From assembly GCA_035946575.1 (NCBI GenBank), contig DASYZG010000125.1:1-64000 (forward strand): a DNA stretch of 64,000 nt, in the 5' to 3' direction. The number at the start of each line of letters is the position of its first letter. The first letter of the stretch is position 1. Below, one piece after another: positions 8,311 to 15,857 of this stretch. The notes beneath the pieces were generated by a model. The model searched no databases, had not been told where the DNA came from, and was given only the letters and a program-made list of their open reading frames with translations. Both the position numbers and the translations under genes were made by a program. Origin of the DNA: Gp13-AA77 sp035946575. Lineage in GTDB: Bacteria > Acidobacteriota > Terriglobia > UBA7540.

Positions 8311-8930
8311 TTGCTCCCTTCGCGGCCTCCTTTTCGGCCTTTGCCTACTTCGCGATCGCCGTGGTTCTGGGCCTCTTTTTCGGATTCTTCCTCGAACGCG
8401 CGGGGTTTTCCAGCGCTCGCAAGCTGACGGCCCAGTTCTACCTGAAAGACTGGGCAGTACTGAAAGTGATGTTCACGGCGATTGTGGTGGCCATGCTGGG
8501 CCTGGTCTACTTCTCGTTGATGGGCTGGTTGAACATGGGCCAGGTCTATATCCCGGCGACGTTCCTCTGGCCCCAGCTTGCTGGCGGACTGCTGCTCGGC
8601 GCCGGCTTCATCGTCGGCGGATATTGACCGGGCACCTCTGCGGTGGCGGTCGCCATCGGAAAAATCGACGCAGCGTTCTTCGCCCTCGGTGTCTTCATCG
8701 GGATCTTCGTGTTCGGCGCCGCGGTGCCGCACTTCAGCCGCTTCAATGTTTCGGGAGCGCTGGGAACTCTTACTCTGCCTTCGTGGCTGAACGTCAACAC
8801 CGGAATCGTCGCTCTGGCTGTCGTGCTGATGGCTCTGGGCGCCTTCTGGGCGGCGGAGCGCAGCGAGGGCTGCTGGAACCTGTTTGGACGCACCTACGGC
8901 AAGTTGCTGGAGAAGGAGAAGCGGTCATGA
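8307..8930 (+). CDS. candidate selenoprotein: second half of YeeE/YedE sulfur transporter (in-frame UGA)
   Basis: Reading through the TGA at 8625-8627 gives one continuous 207-residue membrane protein with selenocysteine at position 107. GGAGG at 8293-8297 precedes the ATG, which overlaps the previous stop. Sequence before the TGA ends GAGFIVGGY and after it continues PGTSAVAVAIGKIDAAFF; relatives have GGYCPGTS there, so the UGA replaces the functional Cys. The frame stays open and hydrophobic for another 100 codons and overlaps the rhodanese start by 4 bp. In thiosulfate transporters of this family such Cys residues handle the substrate. A plain nonsense mutation splitting the gene is the main alternative. 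A SECIS-like hairpin at 8641-8658 favours recoding. Confidence 0.75.
8641..8658 (+). promoter_or_regulatory. SECIS-like stem-loop after the in-frame UGA
   Basis: CGGTGGC pairs with GCCATCG over 7 bp (one G-U pair) and closes a GGUC loop. The stem starts 13 nt after the UGA and the first loop G is 21 nt from it. Bacterial SECIS elements lie directly downstream of the UGA inside the coding region and carry a conserved G in a small apical loop, so size and spacing fit. An alternative hairpin starting at the UGA itself (ACCG with CGGT) competes with it. Confidence 0.5.
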
Positions 8931-9586
8931 GGATCGAAGTCACGGGAAAGCATGTGGCGGCCGGGGCGGCGGTGATCATCGGCGTGGTGCTGGCGCTCAC
9001 GGCCACCGCCCTACACGGCACCGGAGCCGGACCCGTGGACACTCCGGGTCTCGTCCAGAAGATCATGGCGGAGAAGGATCACGTGACCGCCGGCGAGCTC
9101 GCCGGTTGGATCCTGCAAAAGAACCAGGATTACATGCTGATCGACATGCGCGATCCCTGGCAGTTCGACGACTACCACATCCCCACGGCGATCAACGTTC
9201 CGCTGGGGCAGTTGTTCGAAGACTCCGGCCTGAAGCAGCTTACCCGCGAGAAGAAGATCGTGGTTTACGGGCTGGGAGTCGGGCGCGCTTCGCAGGCGCA
9301 GTTGCTGCTAAGCCTGAAAGGTTACAACGCCTTCTCGCTCGAGGATGGCATCGGCGGATGGTGGGACGCGGTGATGACACCCACCAGCCTGCGATCCGAG
9401 ACCGCATCGCCGGCCGGATATCTCCAGGCGAAGGCCTTGCGCGAGCGCTTCCTGGGCGCGCCAGCGAGCGGAGCGACCTCGCGGGCGCCGGCGCCGCTGC
9501 TGGTTCCGCCGCCGCCGCCCGAAAAGCAGCCGCAGCCGGCGGCCACGCCCAATCAGAAATTGAAGCTGGGAAGAGGATGCTCTTAG
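8927..9586 (+). CDS. membrane-anchored rhodanese-like protein lacking the loop Cys, with C-terminal Cys
   Basis: A 219-residue protein with one N-terminal helix (about 10-29), then a rhodanese fold at ~55-150 (DMRDPWQFDDYHIPTAINVP). The catalytic loop, normally C-x4-R, reads GLGVGR, so the sulfur-accepting Cys is Gly115 while the Arg is kept. A Pro/Ala-rich tail of about 60 residues ends LKLGRGCS, placing the only Cys (218) one residue from the end. The design recalls carrier arms such as SoxY, where a C-terminal Cys holds the sulfur intermediate. It is the last gene of the sulfur operon and overlaps the transporter by 4 bp. Domain assignment is firm; the carrier role is inference. Confidence 0.8.
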   Translation: MRIEVTGKHVAAGAAVIIGVVLALTATALHGTGAGPVDTPGLVQKIMAEKDHVTAGELAGWILQKNQDYMLIDMRDPWQFDDYHIPTAINVPLGQLFEDSGLKQLTREKKIVVYGLGVGRASQAQLLLSLKGYNAFSLEDGIGGWWDAVMTPTSLRSETASPAGYLQAKALRERFLGAPASGATSRAPAPLLVPPPPPEKQPQPAATPNQKLKLGRGCS

Positions 9587-9637
9587 TTTGGCAGGGCGAT
9601 GAACAACCCGATTCATGTCCCGAACGAAGCGTGGGAT

Positions 9638-9720
9638 TTTTCTGTGTCCTCTGGGACCTCCGTGTTGAAGGTTCTAACACAGAGTCCACAGAGGAGCCAC
9701 GGAGAGCACAGAGGCCTGCG
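9638..9720. repeat. dispersed CTCTGTG-type palindromic repeat, copy 1
   Basis: Two arms rich in CTCTGTG and its complement CACAGAG flank a short central part (TTGAAGGTTCTAACA). The same architecture recurs at 34785-34890, 42243-42345 and 46340-46440, always between genes. No protein is encoded. The rest of 9587-9891 holds nothing recognisable. Confidence 0.75.
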
Positions 9721-9891
9721 AAAGGACCATTTTCATGGGAACTGGAGAGCCGAAAGCTCATGGAGCCTTCGCTCGACATGAACTGAAGGTCGCGCGAGCT
9801 GATTGAGATTTGGAACCACGTGCGTATCTGCGCCGAGGGCTGCCCGCCGGAGTCAGGAAGGGCGCCGCGGCAGATTGAGGGGTTTTCGACA

Positions 9892-11157
9892 ATGCGTATC
9901 AGAATCAAGCTAACGGCGTTTGCGTTCGTTCTCTCGCTTACGCTGACCAATTTTCTCTGGGCAACGGACGGGTACTTTTCGAGCAGTTACGGTGTGAAGC
10001 AGATGGGTCAGGGCGGAGCCGGAGTGGCTTTTCCAGCCGACAGCCTCTCGGCCGCTCTCAATCCCGCCGGCATGGTGATCGTGGGGGAGCGTTTCGACCT
10101 CGGCGTGAGTCCATTTCTGCCCGATCGCGACGGCACGATCGTCGGAAATCGCTTGCCGCCGGGCTATCCGAACGTTAACGGCTCCTACGATGCGAATGAC
10201 AAGAGGGTGTTCCTGATGCCGGAGTTCGGTTACAACCACATGGTCCGGCCATGGTTGTCGTTCGGCGTGTCCGCCTATGGAAACGGCGGCATGAACACCT
10301 CTTACGTCACGCCCATTCCGCTGCTCGGCACCACCAAGGCCGGCGTGGACCTTGAACAGATGTTCATCTCTCCCACGGTCGCCATGGAAGTGAGCCCGCG
10401 CAATGCCGTCGGCTTCTCCTTCAACCTGGCCTACCAGCGGTTCAAGGCCACGGGGCTCCAGAACTTCGCCACATCCCAGTCGTCTTCCGACCCGGGCAAC
10501 GTGACCGATCGCGGATACGATTCTGCCCTGGGCGCAGGCTTTCGCGTGGGGTGGATCGGCCAGGTGAACTCCAGATTCAGCGTCGGCGCCACCTATCAAT
10601 CGCGGACCTGGATGGGCAATTTCAACAAGTACAGCGGGCTCTTCGCGCAGCACGGGAACTTCGATATTCCGGCAAATTTCGCCGCCGGCGTAGCGGTGAA
10701 GCCGCTCGCGAGGACCACGGTAGCCTTTGACGTGGAGCGGATCCTGTACGGCGGCGTGAAATCGATTGCCGATTCCGGCGCCACCCAGGCCTTGCTGGGA
10801 TCGAGCAACGGACCCGGTTTCGGATGGCACGACATCACCAGTCCCAGGATCGGAGTGGATTACGCTCTGGGGCCCAGCCTCACGCTGCGCGCAGGCTACA
10901 ACCACTCCGGCGTGCCTTTCGGTCCCAACCAGACTTTCTTCAATCTGCTGGCTCCGGGGATCGTGCAGGATCATGTGACCGGCGGAGCAACCCTGGCGCT
11001 GGGCCACGGGCGCGAATTGAATTTCGCCTACATGCATGCGTTTGCGAACGCAGTCAACGGCGTGAATTCGATTCCCCCCACGGCCGGGGGCGGCAACGCC
11101 AACCTCCGCATGCACGAGGACTCCATCGGCATCAGTTTTGGCTGGAGCCGCGAGTAG
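9892..11157 (+). CDS. FadL/OmpP1/TodX-type outer-membrane channel
   Basis: A 421-residue protein starting at 9892, where a signal peptide begins (basic MRIRIK, hydrophobic core, cleavage after LWA). The mature N-terminus has the family's GYFSSSYGVKQMGQGGAGVAF and SLSAALNPAGM segments; FadL-type proteins place an N-terminal hatch in a 14-strand barrel and let hydrophobic molecules diffuse in. Alternating beta-strand patterns run to the end, which closes with an aromatic-rich strand (ISFGWSRE). It sits downstream of the sulfur operon, separated by a repeat, so it may be independently transcribed. The ligand is unknown; a hydrophobic sulfur species is possible but unsupported. Confidence 0.8.
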   Translation: MRIRIKLTAFAFVLSLTLTNFLWATDGYFSSSYGVKQMGQGGAGVAFPADSLSAALNPAGMVIVGERFDLGVSPFLPDRDGTIVGNRLPPGYPNVNGSYDANDKRVFLMPEFGYNHMVRPWLSFGVSAYGNGGMNTSYVTPIPLLGTTKAGVDLEQMFISPTVAMEVSPRNAVGFSFNLAYQRFKATGLQNFATSQSSSDPGNVTDRGYDSALGAGFRVGWIGQVNSRFSVGATYQSRTWMGNFNKYSGLFAQHGNFDIPANFAAGVAVKPLARTTVAFDVERILYGGVKSIADSGATQALLGSSNGPGFGWHDITSPRIGVDYALGPSLTLRAGYNHSGVPFGPNQTFFNLLAPGIVQDHVTGGATLALGHGRELNFAYMHAFANAVNGVNSIPPTAGGGNANLRMHEDSIGISFGWSRE

Positions 11158-11226
11158 CAATCGGGCGGCGCAAGGCCATTCCGGCCGAGCGAGGCAGAAC
11201 GCTTCCCGGCGCCGCGGTCGAGGTCG

Positions 11227-12651
11227 ATGCCTATGGCTCGTACGCTGAGCTGGCCTGGCACTGAGCAGGAATTCGAAGTAGCGTGGCCCGAGTACGAGGC
11301 CACGCGTCCGCTCGATGATCTGCGCGAGAGTGAGTACTCCCGCCTCGACCGGCTCGGGCACGTCTATCTCGACTACACCGGTGCGGGCCTCTACGCATCC
11401 AGCCAGGTTCGCGATCACCGGCGCCTGCTGGATTCCGAGGTCTTCGGCAATCCCCACTCGCACAATCCCACTTCCGGGCCGATTACGGAATTGATCGAGC
11501 GCTGCCGGCGGGCCGTCCTGGCCTACTTCAACGCCTCGAAGGACGAGTATGTTGTCGTCTTCACCGCGAACGCCTCGCAGGCGCTCAAGCTGGTCGGCGA
11601 GGCTTATCCCTTCGGGCCCGGCGGCCATTACCTGCTGACGTTCGACAACCACAATTCGGTGAACGGCATTCGCGAGTTCGCGCGCGCGCGGCAGGCTGAA
11701 ATCACCTATGTCCCCCTGATCCTGCCCGAAATGCGCGTGGACGAGGAACGCCTGCAGGAGTACCTCGGCCGGGCGCGCCCGGGAGCCCCCAATCTTTTCG
11801 CTTATCCGGCGCAGTCGAACTTCTCCGGCGTGCAGCACCTGCTGGAGTGGATTCCCGCGGCGAAGGCGCTCGGATGGGACGTGCTGCTCGACGCCGCAGC
11901 ATTTGTGCCCGGCAACCGGCTCGACCTCGGCCGGTGGCATCCGGATTTCGTCAGCGTCTCCTTCTACAAGATGTTTGGCTATCCGACGGGCGTCGGATGT
12001 CTCATCGCCAGGCGCGAGGCGCTGTCGAAGCTGCGGCGGCCGTGGTTCGCGGGCGGCACCATCACGGTTGCCTCCGTGCAGGGCGATCGCCATTTTCTCG
12101 CCGAGGGCGCATCGGCGTTCGAGGATGGCACGCCGGACTTCCTCGGTATTCCGGGAGTCGAGATCGGGCTCCGGCACCTGGAAAACACCGGCATTGACCT
12201 GATCCACACCCGATGCCGCTGCCTGACCGCCTGGCTGATCCAGGAGCTTCTGTCCCTGCATCACGCCAACGGCAAGCCGCTGGTGCGCGTGTACGGTCCG
12301 CCGGACACGCGGCAGCGCGGCGCGACCGTGGCCCTGAATCTCTACGATCCGGCGGGCGGAATCATCGACCACCTGCGCGTCGAACAAGCCGCCACCCGGC
12401 GCCGGATCTCGCTGCGCACCGGCTGTTTCTGCAATCCCGGAGGCGGCGAGACGGCGCTGCACCTCTCCAAGTCCGAGTTGGTGGGCTGCTTCACCGGGCA
12501 CGAGCGGCCGGACTCGCGCTTCACGCTCGACGATTTTCGCCACTGCATCGACAGCAAGGGCATCGGCGCCGTGCGCGTGTCGCTCGGAATCGCCAGCAAC
12601 TTCGACGATGTCGCGAGCTTTCTCGAGTTCGTTCGCGAATTCCGGGGCTGA
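11227..12651 (+). CDS. class V aminotransferase, MoCo-sulfurase-like
   Basis: A 474-residue PLP enzyme of the cysteine-desulfurase fold. LDYTGAGLYASSQV near residue 40 and the Schiff-base Lys in SVSFYKMFGYPTG resemble the N-terminal NifS-like domain of eukaryotic molybdenum-cofactor sulfurases. The motif RTGCFCNPGGGE near residue 397 supplies candidate persulfide cysteines, as in that family. It would take sulfur from cysteine and pass it to an acceptor. The C-terminal MOSC domain of full sulfurases is absent. GAGG precedes the ATG at 11227; a second ATG lies two codons later. Its place close to a molybdenum enzyme and sulfur genes is suggestive, but the PsrA-type cofactor is not known to need this enzyme. 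Confidence 0.78.
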   Translation: MPMARTLSWPGTEQEFEVAWPEYEATRPLDDLRESEYSRLDRLGHVYLDYTGAGLYASSQVRDHRRLLDSEVFGNPHSHNPTSGPITELIERCRRAVLAYFNASKDEYVVVFTANASQALKLVGEAYPFGPGGHYLLTFDNHNSVNGIREFARARQAEITYVPLILPEMRVDEERLQEYLGRARPGAPNLFAYPAQSNFSGVQHLLEWIPAAKALGWDVLLDAAAFVPGNRLDLGRWHPDFVSVSFYKMFGYPTGVGCLIARREALSKLRRPWFAGGTITVASVQGDRHFLAEGASAFEDGTPDFLGIPGVEIGLRHLENTGIDLIHTRCRCLTAWLIQELLSLHHANGKPLVRVYGPPDTRQRGATVALNLYDPAGGIIDHLRVEQAATRRRISLRTGCFCNPGGGETALHLSKSELVGCFTGHERPDSRFTLDDFRHCIDSKGIGAVRVSLGIASNFDDVASFLEFVREFRG

Positions 12652-12679
12652 ATGATCGACCATCGGCTTCGGACCTCCT

Positions 12680-12737
12680 TGGACAAGCCCGCCTGGCATT
12701 CCCGTATAATTGTGGGCGCCCGCGGACTGCGGGCGCC
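12680..12737 (+). promoter_or_regulatory. promoter and leader hairpin of the kinase gene
   Basis: A perfect -10 box TATAAT at 12705-12710 has a TGGACA-like -35 at 12680-12685 with a long 19-bp spacer. Just after it a 9-bp perfect hairpin, GGCGCCCGC (12715-12723) and GCGGGCGCC (12729-12737), occupies the short leader and ends 12 nt before the GTG start. The hairpin could limit ribosome access or start transcription pausing. Confidence 0.45.
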
Positions 12738-12749
12738 GGGGACTCCTGC

Positions 12750-15700
12750 GTGGCGGGTACCACCGTTACTCACTACCGAATCCTGGAAAAGCTGGGCGGC
12801 GGAGGGATGGGTGTCGTCTACGAGGCTGAAGACGTGCGCCTCGGCCGCCGCGTGGCCCTCAAGTTCCTTCCCGACGAACTGGCACGCGACCCGCTGGCGC
12901 GCGAGCGCTTCCAGCGCGAGGCGCGGTCCGCGTCGGCCCTGAACCATCCCCACATCTGCACCATCCACGACATTGGCGAGGACGGGGGCCGTCCATTCCT
13001 GGTGATGGAGCGGCTGGAAGGGCAGACGCTGAAGCAAAGGCTTGGGGCAGGGGCGGTTCGCGAACCGCCCCTGCGGATCGATGAACTGCTCGACCTTGCC
13101 GTTCAGATTGCCGACGGGCTGGAGGCCGCGCACGCAGCCGGCATCATTCATCGCGACATCAAGCCGGCGAACATCTTCGTCACCACGCGCGGGCAGGCCA
13201 AGATTCTCGATTTCGGCTTGGCGAAAGTGCAGGGATCGGGGACCCGGGGACAGGGGCCGGGTCAAGAGGCCCTGACCCCTGACCCCCGATCCCTGGCCCC
13301 GGATTCGCCCACGGTTTCCCTCGATCCGGAACACCTCACCAGCCCGGGAAGCACGGTGGGCACCGTGGCTTACATGAGCCCCGAGCAGGCGCGGGGCGAA
13401 GAGCTGGACGCGCGCACGGACCTGTTCAGCTTCGGCGCCGTGCTCTACGAAATGGCGACCGGTTGCCAGCCGTTTGGCGGACCGACGACTGCAGTGATTT
13501 TCCACGCCATTCTCGGCGAGGCGCCGAAGCCGGCGAGAGAATTGAATCCTCGGTTGCCGGCGGAGCTGGAGCTGATTATTGCGACGGCACTGGAGAAAGA
13601 CCGCGAAGAGCGCTACCAATCAGCGGGCGAGATGCTGGCGGATCTGAAACGCTTGCAGCGGGATCTGGTCCTGGGCCATTCGGTGCCGGAGCCGCCCGCG
13701 GCGCGGGCGCCGGAGCCGAGAGCCGGCCTGTCCCCGGGGCAACCACGCGTCCGAACGAAAGTGCGTCCGGCAAAGCGCCGTCTCGACCGCAGGGCCGACA
13801 TCCAGCAAAGGCGGGAGGTCGGGCGTCGGCGACCCGTGATCGTAACTCTGGTGCTGGTTGGATTGCTCCTGGCCGTGGCGGGTGCGCTTTACCGTCGCGC
13901 GCATCGAGCCGAACGCCTCACCGACAAAGACACCATCGTGATCGGCGATTTCACGAACACCACCGGCGACGCGGTGTTCGACGGAACGCTGAGAACCGCG
14001 CTCACGGTGGCGCTCGAGCAGTCCCCGTTTCTCGACGTGCTCTCCGACAACAAAGTGGGGGCGACGCTGAAGCTCATGATGCGTCCCGCCGGCACCAGGC
14101 TCGCGCCCGATGTGACTCGGGAGCTTTGCCAGCGCGCGGGCAGCAAGGCCTATATCGCGGGCTCGATTGACGCCCTGGGCAGCCAGTATGTGCTGGGCCT
14201 GAAGGCGGTGAATTGCTCGACGGGCGAGACGCTGGCCGAGGAGCAGGCGACGGCCAACGGCAAGGAGAAGGTGCTCGATGCCCTGGGCGAGGCGGCGGCG
14301 AAGCTGCGCCGGCAGTTGGGCGAGTCGCTGCCGACGGTGAGCAAGTACGATGTTCCCCTGGCCGAAGCCACCACTTCCTCGCTCGAGGCTCTGCAAGCGT
14401 TCAGCGCCGGCGGGCAGGCGTACGAAAAGGGGCCCGAGGCAACCCTGCCTTATCATCAACGAGCCATTCAGCTCGACCCGACTTTTGCCATGGGATATGC
14501 GGCAGTGGGCGAGGATTACTCCACCTTGAGCGAAGTGGGGCGCGCCAGCGAATACTTTACGAAGGCATTCCAGTTGCGCGAGCATGCCAGCGAGCGTGAG
14601 AAGCTGTTGATCAGTGGCTCTTACTACGAGAGCGTTACCGGAGAGCTGGACAAGGCTGCGCAAACCAACCAGGAACTGATCCAAAGCTATCCGCGGTACG
14701 CCGAAGGATTCCTCAACTTGGGCGGCTCTTACGCGTCGCAGGGCCAGTACGAAAGGGCGATTGAGGTAACGCGCCAGGCTCAGCGACTCAGCCCGGATTC
14801 CGTCGGTACCTACGAGAACCTCGCTAATTTCCTGATGGCGTCTCAGCAGTTCGACCAGGCCCGGCAGGAGATTCAGGAGATGCAGGCGCGAAAGCTGGAC
14901 GATTACCTCGCACACAATGCACTTTATGGCCTTGCTTTTCTCTCCGGCGGGCCGGCCGCAATGACGGCCGAGCAGCAGTGGTTCGCGTCCAATCGCGGAG
15001 TCGAGACTTACGGACTTTCGCTCGACTCGGACACGGAGGCGTACGAGGGACACCTGGCCAAAGCCCGGGAGCTGACGAGGCGTTCGGTTGATTCTGCCCT
15101 GCAGGCGGACAACAAGGAGGGCAGCGCGACCTGGCTGGAAAATGCCGCGCTGCGCGAAGCGGCCTTCGGCAATTTCCCCCAGGCGCGCCAGGCAGCGGAG
15201 GCCGGATTCAAGCTCGATCCCGCCAGCCGGGGCGTGGCCGTGGAAGCCGCGCTGGCCTATGCCATGGCAGGCGACACGGCGCGAGCCGAATCCCTGCCGC
15301 AAGACCTGAGCCGGCGATATCCTCTCGACACCCAACTGCAATCGCTTTGGCTCCCGGCCCTTCGCGCGCAATTGGCCCTGGATGGCAGGAATCCCTCAGC
15401 AGCCATCACTGATTTGCAGCCTGCATTGCCGCCCATGGAGTACGGGCAGATTATGTTTATCGCCAACCTGTCCTGCCTCTATCCCACCTATATTCGCGGG
15501 CAGGCGTACCTGGCGGCAGGGCAAGGCGCGGCTGCTGCCGCCGAGTTCCAGAAGATCCTCGACCACAGCGGCCTCGTCTGGAATTGTTGGACGGGAGCGC
15601 TGGCGCACCTCGGCCTGGCTCGCGCCGACGCCCTCGAGGCCGGCTTCGACCTGGGGAATTCCCCGGGGCGCCTGTCGCGGTTGCTCAAGCGCATTGGCGG

Positions 15701-15857
15701 GCGGAACCGGTCCGCTGGCCCGGACACTCCGGAAGCGCAGGCAGCCCTCGCCAGGGCGCGCCGCACTTACCAGGACTTCTTCGCCCTCTGGAAAGACGCC
15801 GACCCTGATATCCCGATTTACAAGCAGGCCAAATCCGAGTACGCCAGGCTGCAGTAG
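12750..15857 (+). CDS. transmembrane Ser/Thr protein kinase with TPR tail
   Basis: A 1035-residue protein; the GTG at 12750 starts just before the kinase (TVTHYRILEKLGGGGMGVVY) and lies downstream of a promoter. The kinase has the Gly loop, the VALKFL lysine, HRDIKPANI, DFG near residue 153 and MSPEQ. A basic, disordered stretch leads to one membrane helix at about 361-383. The outside part starts with a domain beginning DTIVIGDFTNTTGD, common in acidobacterial kinases, and continues as about eight TPR-like helical repeats to the end. It probably senses an external or envelope signal and phosphorylates cytoplasmic targets. Two palindromic inserts lie inside the catalytic domain. No substrate is apparent from the neighbours. 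Confidence 0.9.
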   Translation: MAGTTVTHYRILEKLGGGGMGVVYEAEDVRLGRRVALKFLPDELARDPLARERFQREARSASALNHPHICTIHDIGEDGGRPFLVMERLEGQTLKQRLGAGAVREPPLRIDELLDLAVQIADGLEAAHAAGIIHRDIKPANIFVTTRGQAKILDFGLAKVQGSGTRGQGPGQEALTPDPRSLAPDSPTVSLDPEHLTSPGSTVGTVAYMSPEQARGEELDARTDLFSFGAVLYEMATGCQPFGGPTTAVIFHAILGEAPKPARELNPRLPAELELIIATALEKDREERYQSAGEMLADLKRLQRDLVLGHSVPEPPAARAPEPRAGLSPGQPRVRTKVRPAKRRLDRRADIQQRREVGRRRPVIVTLVLVGLLLAVAGALYRRAHRAERLTDKDTIVIGDFTNTTGDAVFDGTLRTALTVALEQSPFLDVLSDNKVGATLKLMMRPAGTRLAPDVTRELCQRAGSKAYIAGSIDALGSQYVLGLKAVNCSTGETLAEEQATANGKEKVLDALGEAAAKLRRQLGESLPTVSKYDVPLAEATTSSLEALQAFSAGGQAYEKGPEATLPYHQRAIQLDPTFAMGYAAVGEDYSTLSEVGRASEYFTKAFQLREHASEREKLLISGSYYESVTGELDKAAQTNQELIQSYPRYAEGFLNLGGSYASQGQYERAIEVTRQAQRLSPDSVGTYENLANFLMASQQFDQARQEIQEMQARKLDDYLAHNALYGLAFLSGGPAAMTAEQQWFASNRGVETYGLSLDSDTEAYEGHLAKARELTRRSVDSALQADNKEGSATWLENAALREAAFGNFPQARQAAEAGFKLDPASRGVAVEAALAYAMAGDTARAESLPQDLSRRYPLDTQLQSLWLPALRAQLALDGRNPSAAITDLQPALPPMEYGQIMFIANLSCLYPTYIRGQAYLAAGQGAAAAAEFQKILDHSGLVWNCWTGALAHLGLARADALEAGFDLGNSPGRLSRLLKRIGGRNRSAGPDTPEAQAALARARRTYQDFFALWKDADPDIPIYKQAKSEYARLQ
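13048..13073. repeat. 26-bp perfect palindrome inside the kinase coding region
   Basis: Two 13-bp arms, CAGGGGCGGTTCG and its exact complement, meet without a loop. They are translated in frame as about nine residues after LKQRLG, in the surface region between the hinge and the next helix. It looks like an inserted palindromic element that kept the frame. Confidence 0.6.
13232..13293. repeat. second palindromic insert in the kinase activation segment
   Basis: Arms GGGATCGGGG (13232-13241) and CCCCGATCCC (13284-13293) flank a Pro/Gly-coding GC-rich core with further internal complementarity. It adds about 21 residues between DFG and the TVGTVAYMSPEQ segment, where related kinases are shorter. 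The frame is preserved. Confidence 0.6.

Noticed and set aside
9910..12699. Very long antisense open frame (over 900 codons) opposite the FadL-like and aminotransferase genes
   Set aside because: High GC makes long shadow frames common. The sense frames carry clear families and signal peptides, while the antisense product has no recognisable motif.
13620..15371. Antisense frame of ~580 codons opposite the kinase gene
   Set aside because: Same GC effect; the sense strand has a full kinase-TPR architecture.
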